The notes beneath the pieces were generated by a model, which was given only the letters and a program-made list of their open reading frames with translations, was not told the DNA's origin and did not search any database. From an uncultured Myxococcales bacterium (GTDB lineage: Bacteria; Myxococcota_A; UBA9042), in the NCBI GenBank assembly GCA_903842345.1, contig CAIMLR010000035.1:39632-103631 (forward strand): a DNA stretch of 64,000 bases, written 5' to 3'. The position numbers and the translations under genes are program-made. Below, piece by piece: positions 49,557 through 58,509 of the stretch. Numbering within the stretch: the first letter of the stretch is position 1; each line of letters begins with the position of its first letter.

Positions 49557-51032
49557 ATGACCGACTTCTTGCTCGCCATTGACCAGGGCACCACCGGCAC
49601 CACCGCGCTTCTCATCGACCGCGCGCTGCGCGTCCACGGCAAGGTCAACGTCGAATTCCCGCAGATTTACCCGCAGCCGGGCTGGGTGAGCCACAATCCC
49701 GAGGCGATCTGGCAGTCCGCGCTTACCGCCATCGCCAAGGTGCTCGCGCTCACGGGCGTCGACGGGGCGCAGATCGCCGGCATTGGCATCACCAATCAAC
49801 GGGAAACGACGGTCGTCTGGAACCGGCAGACGCGCAAGCCCATCGCGGACGCCATCGTGTGGCAATGCCGGCGCACCGCGGACGTCTGTGACGCGCTGAA
49901 AGCCGCGGGCCATGAAGCCGACGTGCGCAGCCGCACCGGGTTGCCGATCGACGCGTACTTTTCCGGCACCAAGGCCGCGTGGCTGCTCGACAACGTCGAC
50001 GGCGCGCGCAGCCAGGCAGAACGCGGCGAACTCGCGTTTGGCACCATCGACTCCTGGCTCGTCGCCAACTTGACCGACGGCCGCGCGCACGTCACGGACC
50101 CGTCCAACGCCAGCCGCACGATGTTGTACGACATCAGCGAACGCAGCTGGAGCACCTGGCTGTGCGATTTGCTGCGCGTACCGCGCGCGATGTTGCCGGA
50201 AGTCCGACCGTCGGCCGCCGTGTACGGCCACACGCGCAACGTCCCCGGCCTGCCCGACGGCATCCCGATCGCCGGCATGGCGGGCGACCAGCAAAGCGCG
50301 CTGTGCGGCCAACTGTGCCTCGCGCCCGGCAGCGCCAAATGCACGTACGGGACCGGCGCGTTCCTGTTGATGCAGACGGGCACCGAGCGCATCGAATCGC
50401 GCAACGGCCTCTTGACCACGGTCGCGTGGCAGGTCGGCGAGGATTTCCACTACGCGTTGGAAGGCAGCGTGTTCATCGCCGGCGCCGCGGTACAATGGCT
50501 GCGCGACGGCTTGGGCATCATCCAGAAAGCCAGCGATGTGGAGGCGTTGGCGCGGAGCGTGCCCGACTCAGGCGGCGTCGTGTTTGTGCCCGCGCTCACA
50601 GGATTGGGCGCGCCGCACTGGAACCAGGACGCGCGCGGCGTGATCACCGGGCTGACGCGCGGGACGACCAAGGCGCACCTCGCGCGGGCGACGCTGGAAG
50701 GGATTGCGCTGAGCTGTGCGGACCTGCTCGCGGCGATGGAGCGCGACCTTGGCCGCAAACTTGTGGAACTGCGCGTGGATGGCGGCGCGGCGGAGAACGA
50801 CCTGCTGATGCAAATCCAGGCGGACCTGCTGCAGACGACCGTGGTGCGCCCCGACGTGATTGAGACGACGGCGCTGGGCGCGGCGGTGCTGGCGGGCATC
50901 GGCATCGGCTGGTTCAAGACGCTGGACGATGCGGCGAGTTCGTGGCGCGAGAACCGCCGCTTCACCCCTGGTCCGGCGCACGCGGTGGCGGGGCTCAAGG
51001 TCGCGTGGCAAGCGGCCGTGAAGAAGGCGTAG
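49557..51032 (+). CDS. glpK: Glycerol kinase
   Basis: A 491-residue FGGY-family kinase that phosphorylates glycerol with ATP to give glycerol 3-phosphate. Marks: IDQGTTGTTALLID, NQRETTVVW, CRRTAD, PIDAYFSGTKAAW, FGTIDSWL, GDQQSALCGQ, TYGTGAFLL and DGGAAENDLLMQIQADLL, all in order and at normal length. GGGAGG precedes the ATG. No glycerol facilitator or glycerol-3-phosphate dehydrogenase is nearby. The DUF3109 gene follows after 3 bases. Confidence 0.95.
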   Translation: MTDFLLAIDQGTTGTTALLIDRALRVHGKVNVEFPQIYPQPGWVSHNPEAIWQSALTAIAKVLALTGVDGAQIAGIGITNQRETTVVWNRQTRKPIADAIVWQCRRTADVCDALKAAGHEADVRSRTGLPIDAYFSGTKAAWLLDNVDGARSQAERGELAFGTIDSWLVANLTDGRAHVTDPSNASRTMLYDISERSWSTWLCDLLRVPRAMLPEVRPSAAVYGHTRNVPGLPDGIPIAGMAGDQQSALCGQLCLAPGSAKCTYGTGAFLLMQTGTERIESRNGLLTTVAWQVGEDFHYALEGSVFIAGAAVQWLRDGLGIIQKASDVEALARSVPDSGGVVFVPALTGLGAPHWNQDARGVITGLTRGTTKAHLARATLEGIALSCADLLAAMERDLGRKLVELRVDGGAAENDLLMQIQADLLQTTVVRPDVIETTALGAAVLAGIGIGWFKTLDDAASSWRENRRFTPGPAHAVAGLKVAWQAAVKKA

Positions 51033-51035
51033 CTC

Positions 51036-51629
51036 ATGGCCAGTCAACCCCTGATCGCGGACGGTTTGATCGTCTCAGACAACCTGCTGGAACTCAGCCA
51101 CGGCGAGCATTGCGCGGCGGGCGCGTGCCAGGCTGCGTGCTGCGTGGGCGGGATCTGGGTCGACCTGCTGGAAGTCCAGCGCATTCTCGACCACGCCGAG
51201 GCGCTGCGACCGTACCTGGCGCCGCAGTACGCGGGGAACGAGGACTTGTGGTTTGAAGACGAGGACTTCCTGCACGCTGATTTTCCCAGCGGCGTGGCGC
51301 TCGCAACGCGGACCGTCCCACGCGCCGCCGATGCGACGCAAGACGGCTGCATTTTCCTGCGCGCCGACCACCTCTGCGCGCTCCACGTCGCGTCAGACGC
51401 GCTGGCGTTGGGCTGGCCGGGGCTGAAGCCTTTTGAATGCGCGACGTATCCGATCCGCCAGTCAGAAGGCGTCGTCGGCTATGACGAAGAAACCGCAGCC
51501 GCGAACCCCCACGCTGATTGCCAAAGGCAAGGCGGGGAGCCGCGACCGCGGTTCTTGGTCTTCAAGACGGAGATCGAACTCGCGATTGGCCAGAAAGCCT
51601 GGCAAACGCTCGCTGATCGCGCGAAGTGA
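51036..51629 (+). CDS. DUF3109-family Cys-rich protein
   Basis: A 197-residue cytosolic protein. The N-terminal HGEHCAAGACQAACCVGGIWVDLLEVQRIL (Cys-rich, then Glu) and later GCIFLRADHLCALHVASDA and FECATYPIR fit DUF3109, a family proposed to bind metals or iron-sulphur clusters through Cys. ATG at 51036 is three bases past glpK. Its stop abuts that of the convergent L31 gene. Function unproven. Confidence 0.87.
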   Translation: MASQPLIADGLIVSDNLLELSHGEHCAAGACQAACCVGGIWVDLLEVQRILDHAEALRPYLAPQYAGNEDLWFEDEDFLHADFPSGVALATRTVPRAADATQDGCIFLRADHLCALHVASDALALGWPGLKPFECATYPIRQSEGVVGYDEETAAANPHADCQRQGGEPRPRFLVFKTEIELAIGQKAWQTLADRAK

Positions 51630-51851
51630 TTACTTGGACTCAGCCGCCGGAGCAGCGAGGCCGAAACGCTTGTTGAAGCGATCGACGCGGCCGCCGGTGT
51701 CGATGAGGCGCTGCTTGCCCGTGTAGAACGGGTGGCAGTTCGAGCAAATGTCGATGTGCAGGTCGCCAGCGGTCGAGCGCGTGACAAACGTGTTGCCGCA
51801 GCCGCACTTGACGTTGGCGGTGAGGTAGCGGGGGTGGCCTTCTTTCTTCAT
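51630..51851 (-). CDS. rpmE: 50S ribosomal protein L31, zinc-binding type
   Basis: A 73-residue ribosomal protein. Typical L31 sequence: [22 protein letters not shown], then [32 protein letters not shown]. CxC and CxxC give the four zinc ligands, so this is the zinc (C+) form. GAGG lies ahead of the ATG at 51849-51851. It is the only gene on its strand in this stretch and converges on the DUF3109 gene. Confidence 0.97.
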   Translation of the reverse strand: MKKEGHPRYLTANVKCGCGNTFVTRSTAGDLHIDICSNCHPFYTGKQRLIDTGGRVDRFNKRFGLAAPAAESK

Positions 51852-51980
51852 GACGACATCCTCGGTTGGGCGTGCGCATTGCGACGCGCCGGCGGGTGGC
51901 TGGACAAATCCAGCGGGGGCAGGAGTCTAAGTCACATCACCTGTTGTGGCAAGGGGAATCACCGGCTAGGCTCAGGGACG

Positions 51981-53264
51981 ATGACCGTTTCGCGCAGACA
52001 TCACCTGCTCCTCCTCCTCGCGCTGCTCGGCGCGCTTCCTGCGCACGCCCAGCCGCCGCCGGCGTCGACCGCGCCGCTGCCGGACATTCCGCCTGCGCCG
52101 ATCTACGACCCGAGTTGGCACGCCCTGGACGGCTTCAGTCAGGCGTGGCAGCGCGTGCTCGTGCGCAAAAAGGGCCATCTTGACGTGCTGTTCTGGGGCG
52201 CGTCGCATACAGCCGCAGACATTTGGACGGGAGAACTGCGGCGGCGCTGGTCCGCGGATCTCGGCGAAGGGGGCCACGGCTTCGTGTTTCCGTTCAAGTG
52301 GGCGCCAGGATCGCGGGCCCAGGATCTGGTGGTGGAGGCGTCCAAGGGCTGGCAGGTGACGCGCGACAAGTTCGAAGGCGAACGCAAGGTTCAGGCCCTG
52401 GGCATGATGGGGCTGCTGGCGACGAGCGCGGATCCCAACGATTACACGGTTGTGCGGACGACGAACGACAACGCCCTCGGCCGCGAGTTCAACAAGCTGG
52501 AGATCTGGCTGCAGGCCAATCCGGACGGCGGCACGGTGCGCGCGGAGATCGACGGCAAGCCGCAGGAACTCCCGACCCACGGCGCGGCTGGGTCGGCGAT
52601 CGTGCACACGTACACGCTGGCGATGGGGCCGCACGAGATCAAGCTCGCGCCGGTCGGCAATGGCCCGGTTGGGATCTACGGCGTGGTTGTGGAGCGATCG
52701 ACGCCGGGCGTGGTGATCGACCAGCTGGGAATTCCGGGGATGCGCGCGGAAGTCATGCTGCACTGGCGGGAGGACGTGTTCCGCGGGCTGGTGGCGCGCC
52801 GCAAGCCCGATCTTGTGGTGCTGGCGTACGGCACGAACGACGTCGGGGACGAAAACGAGCCGATCGAAACCTACCTGCAGAACTGGCGGAAGGTGCTGCT
52901 GCAGGTGCGGACCGCGGCGCCGGATGCGAGCTGTCTGATCGTCGGACCGACGGATCGGCTGGCCAAGGACGACAAGCGGACGATGCCGCGGACGCCGGCG
53001 GTCATCGCGGCGCAGCGCAAAGTGGCGGCGGAGTTTCGCTGCGCGCACTGGGATCCGCAGGCCGCGATGGGCGGTGCGGGCGGCATGGCGGTATGGACTC
53101 GCGCCGGGCTGACCGCGGGCGATGACGTGCATTTGAACCGCGCCGGGTACGAGAAGATGGCGATGCTGATGGACGCTGAGCTCGCGAAGGTGCGCGCGGG
53201 CGTGAAGCCAGCGGGCAACCGGACGGGCCAGGCGGCCAAGGCCAAACCGCGTGGTCGGCGCTGA
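51981..53264 (+). CDS. Secreted SGNH/GDSL hydrolase
   Basis: A 427-residue secreted esterase-type protein. Signal peptide about 1-23 (ending AHAQ). SGNH blocks: block I GASHTAADIW (Ser in GAS), a middle beta-rich insert (about 90-220), block III AYGTNDVGD, and block V DDVHLNRAGY with catalytic Asp and His. ATG 51981 is fixed by the signal. It shares block order and GEGGHGF with the SGNH gene at 56767-58494, so they are paralogues. Inference: O-deacetylase or O-acetyltransferase of an extracellular polysaccharide. Confidence 0.85.
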   Translation: MTVSRRHHLLLLLALLGALPAHAQPPPASTAPLPDIPPAPIYDPSWHALDGFSQAWQRVLVRKKGHLDVLFWGASHTAADIWTGELRRRWSADLGEGGHGFVFPFKWAPGSRAQDLVVEASKGWQVTRDKFEGERKVQALGMMGLLATSADPNDYTVVRTTNDNALGREFNKLEIWLQANPDGGTVRAEIDGKPQELPTHGAAGSAIVHTYTLAMGPHEIKLAPVGNGPVGIYGVVVERSTPGVVIDQLGIPGMRAEVMLHWREDVFRGLVARRKPDLVVLAYGTNDVGDENEPIETYLQNWRKVLLQVRTAAPDASCLIVGPTDRLAKDDKRTMPRTPAVIAAQRKVAAEFRCAHWDPQAAMGGAGGMAVWTRAGLTAGDDVHLNRAGYEKMAMLMDAELAKVRAGVKPAGNRTGQAAKAKPRGRR

Positions 53265-53333
53265 CGCGAGCCGCGATGCGCGCGCGAGGCCCGACGGCGA
53301 CCGGGAGCGTGTCGCAGGCGCTCCGACACACGC

Positions 53334-54272
53334 CTAGCGCAGCAGATCCAAAGTCAGCAGCCCGCGCATCGGCGTCATCGGCCACGCGCGGACGGCCGGA
53401 AACGCGTCGGCAATGGCCGCGGCGATGGCGTCGGCGTCGTCCCCCAGGCACAGGGCCGCAGCTTCCACCCCGGACCGGCCCAGAATCTGCACGCCCGGGC
53501 GACCGGCGAGGGCCGCCAGCCATTGGTCATAGCGCGCCTCCAAACGCGGCAGGAACTGCGCTTGCCACTCGGGCCAGCGCGCCACACCATCCAGCACCGC
53601 AAACGCCCGATCCGCGAGCAGGTCAGGCACTGACGTCGGGCCAATCGCGATGCCCAACGCGTGCCCTTGCGCGTCCGGGGCGACAAGCGCGTGGAGCACC
53701 GGCTCCGACGGGGAGTCCGGATCGCGCAGCGCCACAAGCGTCAAGGTCTGCCGATCCGGCAGCAGCGCCGGTCCCAGCGGGTCTTGCACCCGGCGTGCAT
53801 CGACGATGACGGCGCGCAGGGGCAAACCGGCGATCGCGGCCGCATCGTCCGCGCCACTCCAGGACGGCGACTCGACAAGCGCGACGGCCTCTGGATGCGC
53901 AACGGCCGCGCGCTCCGCTGCTTGCCGATTCCACGCGCCCGTGGGCGTGGCCCCATCGAACCGGCGACCGACATCGACGTAGCGTGCGCCGGCGCAGAGC
54001 ACCGCCGTCAGCCATTCCGGGGCCAACGGCAGCGCGAGCAACGCGACGTCATCGGGCGCCAGAAGCGCGTGAACTGCCGCGCGCATCGCGTCCTGCGCGG
54101 TCGCGAAGAGCACGATGTCTTCCGGACGCGCCCGCAGGTGATGCGACCAACGCGCGGCAACGGCCATCGCCATCCGCGTGTCGGCCGCCAGCTTGGGCGG
54201 CATGCGCGCCGCAACCGAGTTGGCCCAACGGCGGCCGGGAAAACGTGTGAAGTCGGTCAGCGGCGTCGTCAT
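53334..54272 (-). CDS. Aminotransferase-fold-like protein without PLP lysine
   Basis: A 312-residue protein whose layout (RFPGRRWANSVAAR, then IVLFATAQDAMRAAVHALL, DDVALLALPLAPEWLTAVL, AVIVDARR) recalls fold-type I PLP enzymes of the DegT/aminotransferase kind. There is only one Lys in the whole protein, at residue 27 in PPKLAAD, and none where the PLP Lys should be. It is Ala/Arg/Asp-rich. Inference: a degenerate, non-catalytic member, or a false resemblance. ATG at 54270-54272. It lies 78 bp downstream of the radical SAM gene on the same strand, so the two may work together. Confidence 0.6.
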   Translation of the reverse strand: MTTPLTDFTRFPGRRWANSVAARMPPKLAADTRMAMAVAARWSHHLRARPEDIVLFATAQDAMRAAVHALLAPDDVALLALPLAPEWLTAVLCAGARYVDVGRRFDGATPTGAWNRQAAERAAVAHPEAVALVESPSWSGADDAAAIAGLPLRAVIVDARRVQDPLGPALLPDRQTLTLVALRDPDSPSEPVLHALVAPDAQGHALGIAIGPTSVPDLLADRAFAVLDGVARWPEWQAQFLPRLEARYDQWLAALAGRPGVQILGRSGVEAAALCLGDDADAIAAAIADAFPAVRAWPMTPMRGLLTLDLLR

Positions 54273-54350
54273 GGTCGCGTAGGATAGCGGGGCGCAACGG
54301 AACCGCAACCGCGCACGATGGCGACCGGTGCGCAGCGGCCGCCCATGCCG

Positions 54351-56129
54351 TCAGGGCTGCGGGAGCTCCGGCGCGTTTCGCAGCGTGGCAACCGACAAGT
54401 CTTCCAGCCGCACCGGGCGGAACTCATTCCAACCAAAGCGCTCCACGTACAGGCGATACATGGATTTGGGGCAGTACGCCGCCAGGACACACGAATTGAC
54501 GTGCGGACAGCGGTACGTCGCCACCGCATTGAGCTGAGCGCCGCGATTGAGATTGGCGTACAGGTCCGCGGACTTGACGTACTCCGTGCCTTGCAGCGCC
54601 GGATCGGGCTCATACGTCCACCAGGCGAACGCGGGATAGCCAAGGTCGCGCTCCACCCAGAACGGCACGCACGGATGAATCCCGCGCACATAGTCAGGCG
54701 GCGCGTCGCGGCCCACCGTCTCGACGATTTCCCGCAGCGACACGACGCTGTCCAGATAGGGGTCCTGCCGCGATCCGGACATCGGGAACGCGAGGTGCGC
54801 CATGAAGCCAAGCTGGTGCTCCCGCGCGTAGTTGGCAAGCGCCGGGAGCGCCGCGAGGTTCTGGCGGACGACGACGCTTTCCAGCTCAATGTGCTTGGGA
54901 TCGCAGCGCGCCAGCAGGTTCTCAAGGCCCTGCCACATCTCGACAAACGACCCGGGCGAACGGGTCACCGCGTCGTGCGACTCCGCCGTCAGGCCGTAAA
55001 TCGGCACGTTGATGCAAAAATCCTCGGGCTGCGCCGCCAGAAAACGGTCGCAGAACGCCGGGTCGGCAAAGGCGCGCGCGGTCGTGAACGTGTCGATCGA
55101 CGTGAAGCCCATCTCGCGGATGAGCGCCAGCAGCTCCCACAGCCGCGTGAACGTCAGCGGGTCGATGCCGTTCAGCCGCAGACGGTGAATCCCGGAATCG
55201 CGCGCTTCCACCAGTTGCGCCTTGAGCTTGGCGAGCGTGATATCGCCTTCATCGCGCGGCGGACTGACCAGCATCAACGAGCAGAACACGCAGTTCTGGT
55301 GGCAGGGCGTTCCCACGCCGAGATTCAACTCGCGCGCCTCGTCGCGCACGACCGCGCGGCTGGACAGCATGATGCTGGACCCCGGATCGGGCAGGACGAT
55401 GAGTTCGGACGTGTCCTTGGCGCGGACGACTTCCACGACGAACTGGAACAGCGGGCTGGTCAAGGCGATGTCGGCGTCGCGGCCATCGGCGCCCCAGAGC
55501 GCGAACGTGCGCAGGCCAAAATGCGCGGTCAATTCGTGTGACTGGTCGCCGGGACGCAGCAGGCTCATCGCGATCGTCGCCGTCTCGTCGCGCTCGATGC
55601 CGTTGAAGACGAGGTGGTAGCTGTCGACGTTTTCCTCGCGGAGCGCGGTCGTGCCGTGGCGGATGTCGACGAGCCGCCACTGACCCGCGCTCACTTTGCC
55701 TGCGCCCACTTCTGGGGCGAGAAAAGCGGCGAGACCATCGGCGGAGAACGTCATCTCCGTCATCGCGCGGCGCTGCGCGGTCGGCTCGGGCTCGTCGTCA
55801 AAATCCACGAGCGTGACCGTGGATTCCGTGCCCTGCACGGTCTTGGCCAGCGCCTCCAACAGCGCCAGATCGGACTTGGCCACACCGCCGGGCACGTCGC
55901 CGTAGCCCAACTGGAAGAGACGGGTGCGCTTGTACGCCGGCTTCGCTTCGTCCGACAGCGCGAAATGAATGTGAAAAGGCGCGGCGCCGCCCACGACGGT
56001 CAACTGCCAGGCGCCGCTGCGCCACGCGATCGCCTCGAACGTACGACCCTCGCTGACCTCGCTTCCGAGGCGCCAAGTTTCGCCGAGCAGACCCAAGACT
56101 TCATCGCGGTTTCGAAAACTTAGCTTCAT
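54351..56129 (-). CDS. Radical SAM protein with large N-terminal domain
   Basis: A 592-residue protein. Residues about 1-270 are an unrecognised beta-rich domain. The iron-sulphur motif CHQNCVFC (CxxxCxxC) comes near residue 282, after LNLGVGTP. A TIM-barrel-like half follows (HRLRLNGIDPLTFTRLWELL). The end has Cys in CPHVNSCVLAAYCPKSMY, suggesting a second cluster. Known for the family: SAM radical chemistry. Substrate unknown. It is probably co-transcribed with the following aminotransferase-like gene. ATG at 56127-56129. Confidence 0.82.
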   Translation of the reverse strand: MKLSFRNRDEVLGLLGETWRLGSEVSEGRTFEAIAWRSGAWQLTVVGGAAPFHIHFALSDEAKPAYKRTRLFQLGYGDVPGGVAKSDLALLEALAKTVQGTESTVTLVDFDDEPEPTAQRRAMTEMTFSADGLAAFLAPEVGAGKVSAGQWRLVDIRHGTTALREENVDSYHLVFNGIERDETATIAMSLLRPGDQSHELTAHFGLRTFALWGADGRDADIALTSPLFQFVVEVVRAKDTSELIVLPDPGSSIMLSSRAVVRDEARELNLGVGTPCHQNCVFCSLMLVSPPRDEGDITLAKLKAQLVEARDSGIHRLRLNGIDPLTFTRLWELLALIREMGFTSIDTFTTARAFADPAFCDRFLAAQPEDFCINVPIYGLTAESHDAVTRSPGSFVEMWQGLENLLARCDPKHIELESVVVRQNLAALPALANYAREHQLGFMAHLAFPMSGSRQDPYLDSVVSLREIVETVGRDAPPDYVRGIHPCVPFWVERDLGYPAFAWWTYEPDPALQGTEYVKSADLYANLNRGAQLNAVATYRCPHVNSCVLAAYCPKSMYRLYVERFGWNEFRPVRLEDLSVATLRNAPELPQP

Positions 56130-56270
56130 CGAGGCAGTATAGAAACGCGGGGAAACCGCGTCAAGGCAGGCGTTCAGGCGACGGCGAACCCGTGCGCCAC
56201 GCCGCGCGGAACAAGCGAGACGCCCCGCGGGTTGGTCTGGTAGCGTCGCCGCGCAGGCGCTCTACGGCGC

Positions 56271-56879
56271 ATGGACGGCGGCACGATGACGAGGAAGCGG
56301 CAAATTGGCGCGGGGATGGCGCTGCTGGCAGTCGCAGCGGCGAGCTTGGCGTTCTGGCTGGACGCGTGGGGCCATCGCGACGAACCCATGGCGCACGCCG
56401 ATGCGATTGTCGTCCTTGGTTGCGCGCTCCAGGCGGACGACACGCCCGGACCGTCGCTGACCGAGCGCACGCGGCATGCGGTTGCGCTGTGGCAGGCGGG
56501 ACGGGCGCCGATGCTGCTGTTTTCCGGCCACGACAACCAGTTCCAGCCCAGCCAAGCCCAAGCCGCCGCGCATCTGGCCCATCGCCTCGGCGTGCCGCGC
56601 GCTGCGATGCTCACGGAGGATGCCTCGCGCGACACGTGGGAGAACGCAGAATTTTCGGCGGCGATTCTGCGGCAGCGCGGCATGCACCGTATCGTGCTGG
56701 TCAGCGATCCCAGCCACTTGTGGCGCGCCAGTCAGCACTTCCGCCACTTTGGCCTGGAAGTCGCGGTCAGTGGTGCTTCGGCTTGTGATGCGCTCGGTGT
56801 TTCTTTGCGTGCTTGGAAGGCTTGCCGTGAGGTTTTGTCCGTGCTGCGTGATGTGATTTTTCTTCGCTATTGGACTTGA
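56271..56879 (+). CDS. YdcF/DUF218-family envelope protein
   Basis: A 202-residue protein with one N-terminal membrane helix (about 12-33) and the DUF218/YdcF Rossmann-like domain: ADAIVVLGCALQADDTPGPSL then LFSGHDNQ, EDASRDTWENAEF and VLVSDPSHLWRASQHF. Known: family members include SanA and ElyC, linked to envelope integrity and undecaprenyl lipid handling. ATG 56271 or 56286. Its last 113 bases overlap the 3' end of the convergent SGNH gene, an unusual tail-to-tail overlap. Confidence 0.85.
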   Translation: MDGGTMTRKRQIGAGMALLAVAAASLAFWLDAWGHRDEPMAHADAIVVLGCALQADDTPGPSLTERTRHAVALWQAGRAPMLLFSGHDNQFQPSQAQAAAHLAHRLGVPRAAMLTEDASRDTWENAEFSAAILRQRGMHRIVLVSDPSHLWRASQHFRHFGLEVAVSGASACDALGVSLRAWKACREVLSVLRDVIFLRYWT

Positions 56880-58494
56880 CCTCCGCCTTGGGCGGCGCCG
56901 CGATCGGCGGAACCACCTTGGGCGGCGAAATCGCCACGGCCGCCGGCGCTGCGGGGCGCGTCACACCCGGCGACGCGATCTTGAAGGCGCGGAGCAGCGC
57001 GCGGTAGGTCGCGACGCCCATGAAGGCCTCGCCCTTGGGTGAGAAGTGCGCGTAGTCGGCCCAGCCAAGGCCAGACGACACCCAGCGGCCCATGGAGCCC
57101 TCGCCGCCCATCGCCGCGCGGGAATCCCAGAAGGCGCAGCCGGTCTGTTTGGCCAGTTTGCGCTGCCAGTCGATGATGCGGACGATGTCTGTGTCGCTGA
57201 CGACCTTGCCCGCCTTGCGAACGCCGTGGTCGCCCGGGCCAATCAGCAGGCAGGAGCGCGCCGGCTGCGGCTTGCCGCCCTGCTCTGGCACCAGCACGAA
57301 CCGGTTCACGACCTTGCCCATGCGCTCCAGGTACTGCGCCTCGGTGATCTTGTCGATGCGCTCGTTGCCGCCGTAGTTGAAGATGACAAGATCCGGATTG
57401 CGCTGCTTCAGCGTCGTCGTCAGGTGCGCTTCATTCGCGTTCAACCACCGCGTGCCGCGTGCGCCCACTTCGCCGAGGCTGTCGTAGACAACGCCGCGAT
57501 CGGTTTCCAGCGCGCCGCCAAAGAGCCGCACGTTGCCCGCCGTCACGCGCCAGGTCACCGTGTGCGGTCCAAGCGGCAACTTCCACTCGCGCACGCCGTC
57601 CACGCCGGCTGCCTCGTTGATCTGCAGTGCTTCCGCGGTCTTGCCGTCCACCTTGACGCTCACGACGGCCTTGCCGGCGCTGCGGTAGTAGAGGAACGCG
57701 TGGGAAACCGGATGCTTCTGGGAGTCGAGCGCGAACGTTTCGCCCGGTCCGCCTTCCACTGCAACGCCGCCGTAGCCGTACGCGCCATCGGTGCCGTTGC
57801 CGTTGAGGAAATTGGTGATCTTCCAGCCTTCGCTGGCCGTCCGCTTGATGCCGCGGTGTTTGTACCAAGCGGTCCGCGCGTGCACGAGCGAGAAGCCGTG
57901 CCCCCCGTCGCCAAAACGCCGCTGCAACATCTTGCGCGTGACGTCCGTGATCCCGTCGTTGGCCATGTGCGAGTCGCCGTAATGGGCGATGCGCACGTAC
58001 TGGCGCTTGCCGTTGGCGAGATCGGCGACGGCCTGAATGAAGCCGTCGAGCGCGTGCGGATTGCCCTCGATCCACGTCTTCTGATCGCCCAGCTGATCGT
58101 CCGTCACCGTCAGCAACTTGTCGGCAGCCACCGCGGCGGCCGGCAGGTCCGTTTCAGGCGCCGCCGGCGGGACGGTCAGATCCTGCGGCATCACCTTGGC
58201 CGCCTCAGCATCAGCCTCCGCTTCCGCTTCATCGTCGTTCGCGGCGTTCGCCGGCTGCGGCGGTTTGTCAGCCAGCTCGTCCGGCATCTTGATGGGCGCA
58301 ACCGGCGTCTGCATCCGCAACGCAAGCGAGAGAGGCGTCGGATCCAGGCGATCCCAATAGCGATAATCCCGCAGCGACGGAACGGCGTAGGGCACCAGGC
58401 TCGCCAGGATCACGAGGGTCAGCATCTGGGCGAGACGCGACAACGCCTCCAGAGGAAAGCGCGGTTCTTTTGGCAGGTCTTCGTATGAATCCAT
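56767..58494 (-). CDS. Membrane-anchored SGNH hydrolase, MBOAT partner
   Basis: A 575-residue protein with one N-terminal membrane helix (about 20-42), an acidic Pro-rich linker (about 60-125), and an SGNH domain (about 155-500): block I GDSHMANDG, block III FNYGGNERID, and block V DYAHFSPKGEAF. The last 55 residues are Lys/His-rich (KHAKKHRAHHKPKHH), possibly polyanion-binding. It begins 15 bases after the stop of the MBOAT gene. Known: PatA/PatB or AlgI/AlgJ/X pairs, MBOAT plus SGNH, O-acetylate polysaccharides. Inference: O-acetylation of a wall or surface glycan. Confidence 0.87.
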   Translation of the reverse strand: MDSYEDLPKEPRFPLEALSRLAQMLTLVILASLVPYAVPSLRDYRYWDRLDPTPLSLALRMQTPVAPIKMPDELADKPPQPANAANDDEAEAEADAEAAKVMPQDLTVPPAAPETDLPAAAVAADKLLTVTDDQLGDQKTWIEGNPHALDGFIQAVADLANGKRQYVRIAHYGDSHMANDGITDVTRKMLQRRFGDGGHGFSLVHARTAWYKHRGIKRTASEGWKITNFLNGNGTDGAYGYGGVAVEGGPGETFALDSQKHPVSHAFLYYRSAGKAVVSVKVDGKTAEALQINEAAGVDGVREWKLPLGPHTVTWRVTAGNVRLFGGALETDRGVVYDSLGEVGARGTRWLNANEAHLTTTLKQRNPDLVIFNYGGNERIDKITEAQYLERMGKVVNRFVLVPEQGGKPQPARSCLLIGPGDHGVRKAGKVVSDTDIVRIIDWQRKLAKQTGCAFWDSRAAMGGEGSMGRWVSSGLGWADYAHFSPKGEAFMGVATYRALLRAFKIASPGVTRPAAPAAVAISPPKVVPPIAAPPKAEVKSNSEEKSHHAARTKPHGKPSKHAKKHRAHHKPKHH

Positions 58495-58509
58495 AGACTT
58501 CTGAATCAG

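Noticed and set aside
54318..55541. A 407-codon plus-strand frame opposite the radical SAM gene
   Set aside because: Arg/His/Val-rich shadow; the minus-strand protein has an intact CxxxCxxC motif.
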